Source: Corallococcus soli (GTDB taxonomy: Bacteria; Myxococcota; Myxococcia; Myxococcales; Myxococcaceae). From it: a stretch of DNA of 64,000 nt. Below are positions 56,628 through 64,000 of the stretch, one piece after another; within the stretch, counting starts at the first letter, position 1; every line of letters starts with the position of its first letter. The stretch covers positions 248,001 through 312,000 of the forward strand of contig NZ_JAAIYO010000001.1 in NCBI RefSeq assembly GCF_014930455.1, read 5' to 3'. The notes under the pieces were generated by a model, which ran no database searches, was not told the origin of the DNA, and saw only the letters and a program-made list of their open reading frames with translations. Made by a program: the position numbers and the translations under genes.

Positions 56628-56792
56628 ATGCCCAAGGGCAACCGCACCATCATCCACCTCGTGTCCTCGGCGGGGACCGGCTTCACCTACACGACGACGA
56701 AGAACAAGCGGAAGTCGCAGGAGAAGCTCCAGAAGAAGAAGTACGACCCGAAGGTGCGCAGGCACGTGCTCTTCGTGGAGGGCAAGCCGTGA
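56628..56792 (+). CDS. rpmG: Ribosomal protein L33, cysteine-free (zinc-independent) form
   Basis: A 54-residue L33 beginning [14 protein letters not shown] and ending HVLFVEGKP. It has no cysteine at all, so the zinc ribbon of the metal-binding L33 form is absent. Bacteria often express such a form under zinc shortage to replace the zinc-containing copy and release zinc. CTGGAG seven bases upstream supports ATG 56628. Its stop overlaps the start of the COG0523 gene, linking it to metal supply. Confidence 0.93.
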   Translation: MPKGNRTIIHLVSSAGTGFTYTTTKNKRKSQEKLQKKKYDPKVRRHVLFVEGKP

Positions 56793-58045
56793 AGCCCTCG
56801 CGTGCGAAGCAGGACGCGCGGCTGCCGGTGACGGTGCTGTCGGGGTTCCTGGGGGCGGGGAAGACGACGCTGCTCAACCACGTGCTGAACAACCGCGAGG
56901 GCCTGCGGGTGGCGGTCATCGTCAACGACATGAGCGAGGTGAACATCGACGTGAAGCTGGTGAAGGGCGGGGGCGCCGCGCTCAGCCGCGTGGACGAGAA
57001 GCTGGTGGAGATGTCCAACGGCTGCATCTGCTGCACGCTGCGCGAGGACCTGCTCCAGGAGGTGGCCCGGCTGGCGGAGGCGAAGCGCTTCGACTACCTG
57101 CTGATTGAGTCCACCGGCATCTCCGAACCGCTGCCCGTCGCGGAGACCTTCACCTTCGAGGACGCGGAGGGCCAGAGCCTGTCGGCGCTGGCGCGGCTGG
57201 ACACGATGGTGACGGTGGTGGACGCGTTCAACTTCCTGCGGGACTGGGATGCGTCGGAGGCGCTGTCCGAGCGCGGGCTGGCGCTGGCGGAGGAGGACGA
57301 GCGCACGGTGGTGGACCTGCTGGTGGAGCAGGTGGAGTTCGCGGACGTGCTGGTGCTGAACAAGACGGACCTGGTGGACGCGGACGGGCTGGGGCGGTTG
57401 CAGGACGTGCTGCGCCGGCTGAATCCGCAGGCGCGCATCGTGCTGTCGGAGCGGGGCCAGGTGCCGCTGGCGTCGGTGCTGGACACGCGCATGTTCGACT
57501 TCGAGCGCGCGAGCCGCGCCCCGGGTTGGTTGAAGGAGCTGCGCGGCGAACACGTCCCGGAGAGCGACGCGTACGGCATCCGCAGCTTCGTCTTCCGCAG
57601 CCGCGTGCCGCTGCACCCCAAGCGCTTCTGGGACTTCGTGCATGGCAGTTGGAAGGGCGTGCTGCGCAGCAAGGGTTTCTTCTGGTTGGCGACGCGCATG
57701 GACGTCACCGGCCTGTGGGCGCAGGCGGGGGGCGCGTGCAGCTTCGAGCCCGCGGGCATCTGGTGGTCCGCCATGCCGCGCGAGGACTGGCCCGAGGACC
57801 CGGAGCTGCGCGCCGAGCTGGAGCGCGACGTGGAGGCCGGACCCTACGGGGACCGGCGCCAGGAGGTCGTGTTCATCACCCGGGACGCGGACCACGAAGC
57901 GCTGGCGAAGGAGCTGGAGCGCTGCCTGCTCACCCCCACGGAGCTGGCGAAGGGGCCGAAGGCCTGGGCGCGGATGAGGGATCCGTTCCCGGAGTGGCGC
58001 GTGGCGTCCTCGGAGGAAGAGGCCCCCCAGGAGCGTGCCGGATGA
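56789..58045 (+). CDS. COG0523 (CobW/ZigA-like) GTPase metallochaperone
   Basis: A 418-residue G3E-family GTPase. Walker [10 protein letters not shown] is at 19-27, the metal-binding CICC motif at 79-82 and the guanine-specificity NKTD near 190; a CobW C-terminal domain follows. Family members deliver zinc or other metals to client proteins using GTP. It starts at GTG 56789, overlapping the rpmG stop by four bases, with GGAGGG upstream. Being in one unit with a cysteine-free L33 and DUF1826 argues for a zinc-limitation role rather than cobalamin synthesis. Confidence 0.93.
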   Translation: MKPSRAKQDARLPVTVLSGFLGAGKTTLLNHVLNNREGLRVAVIVNDMSEVNIDVKLVKGGGAALSRVDEKLVEMSNGCICCTLREDLLQEVARLAEAKRFDYLLIESTGISEPLPVAETFTFEDAEGQSLSALARLDTMVTVVDAFNFLRDWDASEALSERGLALAEEDERTVVDLLVEQVEFADVLVLNKTDLVDADGLGRLQDVLRRLNPQARIVLSERGQVPLASVLDTRMFDFERASRAPGWLKELRGEHVPESDAYGIRSFVFRSRVPLHPKRFWDFVHGSWKGVLRSKGFFWLATRMDVTGLWAQAGGACSFEPAGIWWSAMPREDWPEDPELRAELERDVEAGPYGDRRQEVVFITRDADHEALAKELERCLLTPTELAKGPKAWARMRDPFPEWRVASSEEEAPQERAG

Positions 58046-58692
58046 GCGCGCGCGCCCTGAAGCCGCGCGAGGTGCCGGAGTCCCGCGGGGACGCGCACGC
58101 GTTCGTGTGGGAGCCCGCGGGCCTCACGGACATCTACCGCGAGGACGTGAACCTGTGCGTCTGGCGGCGCGGGCTGGATGCGCGGCTGTCCGCATGGCTG
58201 GGAGGGGTGGGGCGCAAGCACCGGCTCCAGGTCGTGGAGCGGGTGGATGCGCACGCGCTGGACCTGCGCGCGTCGCTGGCCTCCGTCCCGGAGTCGGCCG
58301 AGCGCGAGGCGTGGCTCCAGGACCTGCACGCCGTGGTGGGCCTGTACGCGGACCTCTTCGAGGCGCGCTGGCTGGGTGTCCGGCTGACCACGGTGGATCG
58401 CGACCTGTGTCCGCGCTTCCACGTGGACCGGGTGGGCGTGCGGCTGTTGTGCACCTACGCGGGGCCCGCCACGGAATGGCTGGAGGAGTGCCACGTGGCG
58501 CGCGGCCACCTGGGACCCACGGGCGAGGTGCTGCGTCCGGGAGGCCAGGTGCGCACGCTGGAGCGCTTCGACGTGGCCCTGCTCAAGGGCGAGGCCTGGC
58601 CGGGCAACGAGGGCAGGGGCGCGGTGCACCGCTCCCCTTCGCTGACGAAGGAGGGCTCACGCCGCATCCTGCTCACGGTGGACGTGTTGTGA
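58042..58692 (+). CDS. DUF1826 protein, zinc-limitation partner of COG0523
   Basis: A 216-residue protein with the DUF1826 core [17 protein letters not shown] and GPATEWL. The HVD motif and a later histidine may bind metal. DUF1826 genes are known to co-occur with COG0523 GTPases in zinc-responsive operons. Its ATG overlaps the upstream stop by four bases. The biochemical function is unknown. Confidence 0.87.
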   Translation: MSARALKPREVPESRGDAHAFVWEPAGLTDIYREDVNLCVWRRGLDARLSAWLGGVGRKHRLQVVERVDAHALDLRASLASVPESAEREAWLQDLHAVVGLYADLFEARWLGVRLTTVDRDLCPRFHVDRVGVRLLCTYAGPATEWLEECHVARGHLGPTGEVLRPGGQVRTLERFDVALLKGEAWPGNEGRGAVHRSPSLTKEGSRRILLTVDVL

Positions 58693-59152
58693 GTCGCCCG
58701 ACTCCAGCCCTCGGGTGGGAACTCCGCCTGCATCAGGGACTCTTCTCCCCACACCGCAGCCTCTTCCGACGCTTCCGCCTTCGTCGGCTTCGTGGCCGGC
58801 GTGGTGGGCTCGCTCTGGGCGGCCGTGGGGGATGACACCCTGGGTAGGGGCCCTGGAGGAGGGAGCACCGGAGGTGAGGCATCTCTTTCGTCCGTGACAG
58901 CAGCCCCAAGGTGCCGTGATTCATCGCATCGTCTTCCCAACCTCTCAGGTTCGGATGACCGCTTCGTGCCCCTGGCGGCCCTCGGAAACGAGGCCCGTGT
59001 CCGGTGCGAACCCAGGTGTTCAAAGCCTGCCGTTGTTGCCGGCGATGGCTGGCTTTCCCTGTTTCAGGATGCTACGGAGATGGAGTCCCGGACGCTGGCG
59101 TGACACCCCTTTTCGCCCCGTGTCCGGGAGGAACGACAAGGTCGTGACTCCA
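58693..59152. other. Apparently non-coding 460-bp region
   Basis: I see no convincing gene here. A weak hairpin (CCCGA with TCGGG, near 58699-58722) follows the DUF1826 stop. The second half is less GC-rich than its neighbours and should contain the promoter of the downstream cNMP-binding gene. Short frames exist on both strands but lack ribosome-binding sites and recognisable sequence. Confidence 0.5.
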
Positions 59153-60322
59153 ATGGATTCGAATCTGAGCGACGTGGGCGGGGGACCCGGTTCCAGTGCC
59201 ACCCGGCTGGTGTGGGCGCGGGTGATGCAGGGCGAGGTGGAGGACGCGGTGCGCGCCTACGAGGCGATGGCGGCCGGTCACCGGGAGCGGGTGTTGGAGG
59301 AGGCGCTGGTGGTGCCCGCCGCGACGCGCGAGACGCTGGTGGAGGTGCTGCGCCAGGCGCGCGACTTCGCCGGCGCGGCGCGGCTGTTGGAGTCGGACGG
59401 TGACGACCGGGCCGCGGCGCCCATGTATGAACAGGCGGGAGCGCCGCTGCTGGCGGCGGAGGCCTGGCTGCGGGTGGGCGAGCAGGCCCGGGCGGCGGCG
59501 GCCTTCGAGCGCGCGGGTTCGCTGGAGCAGGCGCTGGCGCTCTACCAGGCACTGGGCGCGCGCGAGTCGCTGGCGCATCTGCTGGGCCGCATGAACCGGC
59601 CCATGGAGGCCGCGGAGGTGTTCCACATGTTGGGCAACACGCACGCGGAACTGGAGATGTTGCGCGCGGTGCCCACGGACGACGCCCAGCGCCCGGAGGC
59701 GGTGCTGCGGATGAGCGCGCTGCTGGACGCCGAGGGCGCGACGTGGCGCGCGTTGGTGTTGCTGGCGGACGGCCTCAAGCACGCGACGGGCGCCGGGGCG
59801 GCGATGCTCCAGGCGGAGCAGTCCCGGCTGCTGCGGCAGATGGGGCTCGCGTCGCCGCCGGAGGGCGCCGCCGCGGCGGAGAAGGCGCCGCCGGTGGTGG
59901 ATGGCTATGGCTATCTGAAAGCCATTCCCATCTTCGATGGTCTGTCATTGGAGGACATGCGCGACCTGTACCGGCTGGCGCGGCCGGTGCTGGTGCCGGC
60001 GGGGACGACGGTGCTGGAGAAGGGCGCGAAGGGCGGAGGCCTGGTGGTGTTGCTGGAGGGCATGGTGAGCGTGTCCACCGGTCCGGGGCCGGACGCGCGC
60101 CAGCTCAACATGCTGGGGCCGGGCGCGTTCCTGGGAGAGATTTCGCTCATCCTCGACGGGCCAGTGTCCGCGCATGTGCGGGCGCACACGGTGGTGCGAG
60201 CGCTGCGCGTGACCCGGACGGACTTCCAGTACTTCCTGGAGACGCACGAGGCCGCGGCCCTGCGCATCTTCCGCCTCTTCACGCAGAGCCTGGCGGAGCG
60301 GGTGCGGGCGCTGAGCAGCTGA
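59153..60322 (+). CDS. TPR-like protein with one C-terminal cNMP-binding domain
   Basis: A 389-residue protein. Residues 15-225 form Ala-rich helix pairs of TPR type. Residues 250-385 are a cyclic-nucleotide-binding domain with the phosphate-binding cassette region PGAFLGEISLILDGPVSAHVRA. No DNA-binding helix-turn-helix follows, so it is not a CRP-type transcription factor. ATG 59153 is chosen; GTG 59144 is possible. The gene for a related protein is 111 bp downstream. Confidence 0.82.
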   Translation: MDSNLSDVGGGPGSSATRLVWARVMQGEVEDAVRAYEAMAAGHRERVLEEALVVPAATRETLVEVLRQARDFAGAARLLESDGDDRAAAPMYEQAGAPLLAAEAWLRVGEQARAAAAFERAGSLEQALALYQALGARESLAHLLGRMNRPMEAAEVFHMLGNTHAELEMLRAVPTDDAQRPEAVLRMSALLDAEGATWRALVLLADGLKHATGAGAAMLQAEQSRLLRQMGLASPPEGAAAAEKAPPVVDGYGYLKAIPIFDGLSLEDMRDLYRLARPVLVPAGTTVLEKGAKGGGLVVLLEGMVSVSTGPGPDARQLNMLGPGAFLGEISLILDGPVSAHVRAHTVVRALRVTRTDFQYFLETHEAAALRIFRLFTQSLAERVRALSS

Positions 60323-60433
60323 AGTCATTCCTGACGTGGCAAGGGGCCTCCCTGGTAGGTGGTGTCCAGTGACACCTCGCCTGGACCCCCGGGCGCGTGC
60401 GTGCGCCGGGCTCCTGGGATACAGAGGGCCCTC

Positions 60434-61603
60434 ATGGTGGACACCCCACACGCGCGGTCCTTGAAGGCGCAGGCAGCGGCCCTGGCCGCGCAGGGGCAGT
60501 TGGAAGCGGCGCTGGCCGGCTACGAGGACGCCCTGCGCGCGGACCCGGGTGACCCGGAAGGTCACCAGCGCGTGGCCGAACTGCTGGAGTGGCTGGAGCG
60601 GACCCCCGAGGCCGCCCGTGCCTACGACGACGCGGCGCTCGCCTGGACCCGGGCAGGGGACCTGCTTCGCGCCGTGGCCGCCACCGTGCTCTCGCGGGGA
60701 CTCCGGGGGGCTCGGCCCCAGACGGTGCGGACCCTGGCGGAGCGCTTCGCCCTGGCCCCTGGCGCTCCGGCGCCGTCGCTCGCCCTGGTTGCCGAAGGGG
60801 CGGATCCGGGCGTGCCCATCCTGTCCTGGGTGGGACGCGAGGCCTTCGTGGCGCTCGTGGAGGCGCTGGAGGTGCGCGCCTTCTGGCCGGGCCAGAAGGT
60901 GGTGGAGGAGGGGGCGGCGGGCGACTCGATGTTCGCGCTGGTGGAGGGCCGGGCGGAGGTGGCGCGGCGGGTGGAAGGCAACGCGCGCCAGGTCGTGGCC
61001 ACGCTGGGGCCAGGACAGTTCTTCGGCGAGGTGGCGCTGGTGTCCGAGGGGCCCAGGCTCGCCAGCGTGGAGGTGACGGAGCGCTCCGTGCTGCTGGAGT
61101 TCAAGCGCGAGCACCTGGCCCGCCTCACCGCACACCCGGAGGTGGACGTCACGGTGCAGGCCTTCTACCGGCGCCGGCTGGTGGAGAACCTGCTGCGGAC
61201 CAGCCCGCTGTTCAACAAGTTGTCCCCCGAGCTGAAGCTCACCATGTCGCGCGAGTTCGACCTGCGCGCCATCCCCGCGGGCCAGGTGCTGCTCACCCAG
61301 GGCCATCCCGGTGACGCCTTCTACCTGCTGCTGCGCGGCCAATGCCTGCCATCGCTGGAGCAGCCCTCGGGCCGCACCGTGGCGCTGCCGGAGCTGCGGG
61401 AAGGCGACGTGTTCGGGGAAATCTCCCTGCTGCTGGACAAGCCCGTGTCCGCCACGGTGCGCACGCGGACGGACTGCGTGGTGCTGCGCCTGGAGCGCGC
61501 CGCGTTCGAGCGGCACCTGCTCAGCCAGCCCGGCCTCAAGGGCCTGCTGATGCGCATGGGCACGGAGCGCCTCCAGCAGACCGCGAAGGCGCTCTTCATC
61601 TAG
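60434..61603 (+). CDS. TPR-like protein with two cNMP-binding domains
   Basis: A 389-residue protein. Residues 1-100 are TPR-like. Two cyclic-nucleotide-binding domains follow, about 130-245 with GQFFGEVALVSEGPRLASVEV and about 255-375 with GDVFGEISLLLDKPVSATVRT. The second cassette retains the Gly-Glu pair and the Arg that contact cyclic nucleotide phosphate, while the first has changes near the Arg. It lacks an output domain. The tandem with the preceding gene suggests a duplicated regulator pair. Its stop is 4 bp from that of the convergent SEC-C gene. Confidence 0.85.
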   Translation: MVDTPHARSLKAQAAALAAQGQLEAALAGYEDALRADPGDPEGHQRVAELLEWLERTPEAARAYDDAALAWTRAGDLLRAVAATVLSRGLRGARPQTVRTLAERFALAPGAPAPSLALVAEGADPGVPILSWVGREAFVALVEALEVRAFWPGQKVVEEGAAGDSMFALVEGRAEVARRVEGNARQVVATLGPGQFFGEVALVSEGPRLASVEVTERSVLLEFKREHLARLTAHPEVDVTVQAFYRRRLVENLLRTSPLFNKLSPELKLTMSREFDLRAIPAGQVLLTQGHPGDAFYLLLRGQCLPSLEQPSGRTVALPELREGDVFGEISLLLDKPVSATVRTRTDCVVLRLERAAFERHLLSQPGLKGLLMRMGTERLQQTAKALFI

Positions 61604-61607
61604 CCGG

Positions 61608-62909
61608 TCAGGCTTCCGCGTCCAGCTTCACCGGATGCTCGCGCAGCCAGTCCTGCGCGCGACGGACGCGCTCAGCGCCACCCGCGCGGCCCTCCTTCTC
61701 CAGCAGCTGCCGGTAGGGCTCCAGCTGCTCCGGCGTCCACGCGGGCAGGGCCTTCAGGTCCGCGAGCGCCACCATCTCCTCCGCGCTGCGCCCCCGCGCC
61801 TCCTGCCGCGCGGTGAGCAGCGCCGCCAGCACCAGCCGCGCGGGCTCCGCCTCGAAGGCGATGGCCGCGTCGGTGAGCCACTCGCGCGTGGGCTCGTCCG
61901 CGGCGGGGTCCTTCGCCCCCGCGCGCAGCCGCTCCAGCATCCCTTCGAGGAAGTCCGGATCCACCGCCACCTTCACCGCGCGCAGCAGCGCGGCGATGAC
62001 CTCCCGCCGTCCCTGCGCATCCCCGGGCGGCGACTTCATCGCGCGCAGGGGCTCCCAGAGCGAACAGGTGAGCCACAGCTCCTCGTCGGGCGAGAAGACG
62101 GACGGCGTGGCCGGGTCGCGCAGCTTCGCCTCCACCCGCTGCGCGCGTTCCTTCGCCTCGCGCGAGATGCGCTCCACCAGCGCGGGGTCCGCCTGCACGT
62201 GCTTCACCAGCGCGTCCAGCTCACCGGCCTCCGCCTTGCGCAGCGCCTCCGCCGCTTCAGGCGTCAGGGCCTCCGGCGCCATGCCGGCGATGAGCGCCTC
62301 GTACTTGCGCACCACCTCCGCGTGCTTCTGGCTCCACTCGCGGAACTGCACGTCGAAGACGACGTCCAGCACCGGGTTGTCCTCCGGGCGCACCTTGCCC
62401 GTCTTCTTCGCCGCCGTGGCCAGCAGCGCGCCCACGCACAGCGCCCGCCGCTCCTCTGGCGTGCGCCCGCTCCGGGCCGCCTGCGCGAGCAGCCCCGCGC
62501 CCAGCTTCTCCTGGAAGCCGCGCGTGCCCAGCTCCCGCACCACGCCCACGCGCAGCCGGTCCCGGGCCTCCATCGCGTCCAGGCCTTCCTCCGCCGCCAG
62601 CTTCGCCAGCGCCTGGCCCACGTGGTCGCTGAAGGCCTTGTCGTCGTAGCGCAGCCCCGGCTGGGGGCTCGCTCCGGCGAGCAGCACGCCCAGGTGCTCC
62701 AGGGCGCCGGACAGGCGGGACACGTCCGCGTCGCCCAGCAGGGCCATGGCGCCCTCCAGGTCCTGCTTCAGCGGATGGGCGGGGGCGGCGGAAGGAGGCG
62801 GCGCGGCTTTCGCGCGGTCCTCGGCGGCATGACAGGCCTTGTACTTCTTCCCGCTGCCACAGGGGCACGGGTCGTTGCGGCCGGGCTTGGAAGGGCTCAC
62901 GGCCGGCAC
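61608..62909 (-). CDS. SEC-C motif protein
   Basis: A 433-residue protein with an N-terminal SEC-C zinc motif GRNDPCPCGSGKKYKACH (Cys15, Cys17, Cys26, His27), known from the SecA C-terminus where it binds zinc and SecB or ribosomes. The remainder is alpha-helical and unassigned. The start is GTG, at 62909 or possibly 62900. It may help protein folding or translation-linked quality control, by analogy only. Confidence 0.8.
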   Translation of the reverse strand: MPAVSPSKPGRNDPCPCGSGKKYKACHAAEDRAKAAPPPSAAPAHPLKQDLEGAMALLGDADVSRLSGALEHLGVLLAGASPQPGLRYDDKAFSDHVGQALAKLAAEEGLDAMEARDRLRVGVVRELGTRGFQEKLGAGLLAQAARSGRTPEERRALCVGALLATAAKKTGKVRPEDNPVLDVVFDVQFREWSQKHAEVVRKYEALIAGMAPEALTPEAAEALRKAEAGELDALVKHVQADPALVERISREAKERAQRVEAKLRDPATPSVFSPDEELWLTCSLWEPLRAMKSPPGDAQGRREVIAALLRAVKVAVDPDFLEGMLERLRAGAKDPAADEPTREWLTDAAIAFEAEPARLVLAALLTARQEARGRSAEEMVALADLKALPAWTPEQLEPYRQLLEKEGRAGGAERVRRAQDWLREHPVKLDAEA

Positions 62910-62914
62910 CGTAA

Positions 62915-62955
62915 GCGAAACGCCCGGGCCCTTCCACGAGGGAAGGGACCGGGCG
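62915..62955 (-). terminator. Terminator of the FadL-type gene
   Basis: A 15-base stem with one mismatch (62955-62941 with 62935-62921) and a five-base loop is followed on the minus strand by TTTCGC. It lies 30 bp past the stop of the FadL-type gene and before the SEC-C gene. Confidence 0.7.
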
Positions 62956-62984
62956 TCCGGTGCTTCAGGATGAGCGGCTGCCGA

Positions 62985-64000
62985 CTACTGGGGCGAGAAG
63001 CCCAGCGTCAGGCCGAACACGTGCGCCGAACCGGAGTACGTCCCGGCGATGCCCGGCGCGGTGCTGTTCTTGTCCGCCAACGCGACGAACTGGTAGCCCA
63101 GGTCCGCGCGGAAGGGATTGAACGCATAGCCCACGCCCAGCGTGGCCTTGATGCGGTTCGCGTCCGGCAGGTCCGGCGTCAGCGTGTTGTTGGGGCTGGG
63201 CGACGGGTCGTACACGAAGCCCGCGCGCACGTTGAGCGCCTGCGTCACGCCGTACTCGGCGCCCAGGGAGTACTTCCACTTGGCGCGCCAGCGCTTCTGC
63301 AGCGGGTTGTCGATGGACGGATCCTCGAAGCGGATGGCCAGCTGCGAGAAGCTGGACCAGTCCACCCAGCTCGCGTCGAAGGCCAGCAGCAGCCGGTCCA
63401 TGGGCGAGTACGACAGGCCCGCCGTCACGGTGGACGGCAGCACGACGTCCGCCTTCGCGCTCTGGTCGCGCAGGCGGCTCTGGAACTCCACCGGCACGTT
63501 CTGGAAGTCCGCCTTGCCGTCGAAGGAGATGTCCACGGCGCTGCGGTAGTGCAGACCGAACCGCAGGTTCTCCAGCACCAGCGCCTGCACGCCGATGTTG
63601 AAGCCGGTGCCCCAGTCCGCGCCGCCCAGGTGGACGCTGCCCTCGCTGTTGACGAAGTCCAGGCCGCGCGTCAGCTCGATGGTGGCCCGGGCGATGTCCA
63701 GACCCACGCCGAAGCGGAAGCGCTCGTGGAGCTCATACGCGATGGTGGGGTTGATGTAGTACGTGGCCAGCGACGACTCGCTGCCGCGGAAGCGGCCGCT
63801 GAAGCCGTCTTCCCAGCGGCTGCGCGCGCCGTAGGGCGTGAACACGCCCACGCCCAGCGCCAGCTTCTGGAAGGGCTTGTACACGACGAACAGGTGGGGC
63901 GGAGGCGACAGGGTCGTCTTCTGCCCTTCCTGCACGCCACCCACCCGCTGGAACTGGATGTTGGGGAGGATGCCCGTGTCACCGATCGTGATGTCCAGCT
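62985..64000 (-). CDS. FadL-type outer-membrane transporter (5' end outside window)
   Basis: About 338 C-terminal residues of an outer-membrane beta-barrel that resembles FadL/TodX long-chain fatty acid and hydrophobic-compound channels, with FTPYGARSRWEDGFSGRF, NPTIAYELHERFRFGVGL and alternating strands to a C-terminal SPQ. The reading frame stays open to the window edge, so the signal peptide and hatch domain are missing from view. It would import hydrophobic substrates across the outer membrane. Confidence 0.85.
   Translation of the reverse strand, partial: LDITIGDTGILPNIQFQRVGGVQEGQKTTLSPPPHLFVVYKPFQKLALGVGVFTPYGARSRWEDGFSGRFRGSESSLATYYINPTIAYELHERFRFGVGLDIARATIELTRGLDFVNSEGSVHLGGADWGTGFNIGVQALVLENLRFGLHYRSAVDISFDGKADFQNVPVEFQSRLRDQSAKADVVLPSTVTAGLSYSPMDRLLLAFDASWVDWSSFSQLAIRFEDPSIDNPLQKRWRAKWKYSLGAEYGVTQALNVRAGFVYDPSPSPNNTLTPDLPDANRIKATLGVGYAFNPFRADLGYQFVALADKNSTAPGIAGTYSGSAHVFGLTLGFSPQ

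Noticed and set aside
58455-58940. Minus-strand frame overlapping the end of the DUF1826 gene
   Set aside because: It overlaps a well-supported gene, is rich in Pro, Ser and Glu without domains, and has no start signal.
58792-59103. Small plus-strand gene between DUF1826 and the cNMP gene
   Set aside because: The frame is open but has no ribosome-binding site, its second half loses the codon bias of the genome, and the translation matches nothing recognisable.

Overview
The window looks like a chromosomal segment of a myxobacterium of the Myxococcus/Corallococcus type. The reasons are very high GC with strongly GC-biased third codon positions, many type II signal peptides, a MYXO-CTERM-like C-terminal tail on a secreted protein, several complex histidine kinases, and a lipoprotein toxin with an AHH nuclease tip resembling the SitA/TIGR02269 paralogues of Myxococcus. 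This is inferred from protein features; no rRNA or other phylogenetic marker beyond ribosomal protein L33 is present. I see no tRNA, rRNA, CRISPR array, transposase or phage gene.

Region 1 (1-18.6 kb) is an alpha-glucan locus. A secreted pullulanase (minus strand, 3' end outside the window) diverges from a lipoprotein alpha-amylase. The amylase is followed by a complete maltodextrin ABC importer (MalK-, MalE-, MalF- and MalG-like), a secreted glucodextranase_C-domain protein, a 731-residue outer-membrane beta-barrel and a lipoprotein paralogue of the glucodextranase_C protein. A second lipoprotein GH13 enzyme closes the block. The likely flow is surface debranching and amylolysis, outer-membrane passage, periplasmic capture and inner-membrane import. 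A toxin/immunity pair (14.3-16.9 kb) sits inside this block, and its junction has markedly lower GC.

Region 2 (18.7-33.2 kb) holds a membrane-linked metallophosphoesterase, a hotdog thioesterase, a GAF histidine kinase and a complete fructose PTS operon (fruB-fruK-fruA, minus strand). It continues with a methyltransferase, a coupled pair made of an unknown protein and a PD-(D/E)XK nuclease-like protein, a DUF962 protein and a Tat-exported Gfo/Idh/MocA oxidoreductase.

Region 3 (33.4-52.4 kb) is mostly single genes: M28 and M20 peptidases, MsrA, two RsbRD_N-type histidine kinases (one hybrid), an ornithine cyclodeaminase-like enzyme, a TPR protein, a Gly/Ala-rich protein ending in perfect 21-bp repeats, a VAO-type flavoprotein, an NmrA-like protein, DUF2892, DUF2203 and SprT-like proteins, and small lipoproteins.

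Region 4 (52.4-64 kb) starts with a tightly coupled operon of four exported proteins (BNR-type propeller with MYXO-CTERM-like tail, small lipoprotein, YVTN propeller lipoprotein, diheme cytochrome c lipoprotein). Divergent from it is a likely zinc-starvation operon (cysteine-free L33, COG0523 GTPase, DUF1826) with a candidate operator inside its promoter. Two cyclic-nucleotide-binding proteins, a SEC-C protein and a FadL-type porin (cut by the right edge) finish the window.

The best candidates for under-described biology are the toxin with its fused Imm11-SUFU immunity protein, the four-gene exported redox-like operon, the MalF permease carrying an extra N-terminal sensor-like module, the unknown/PD-(D/E)XK pair, and the Gly/Ala repeat protein.
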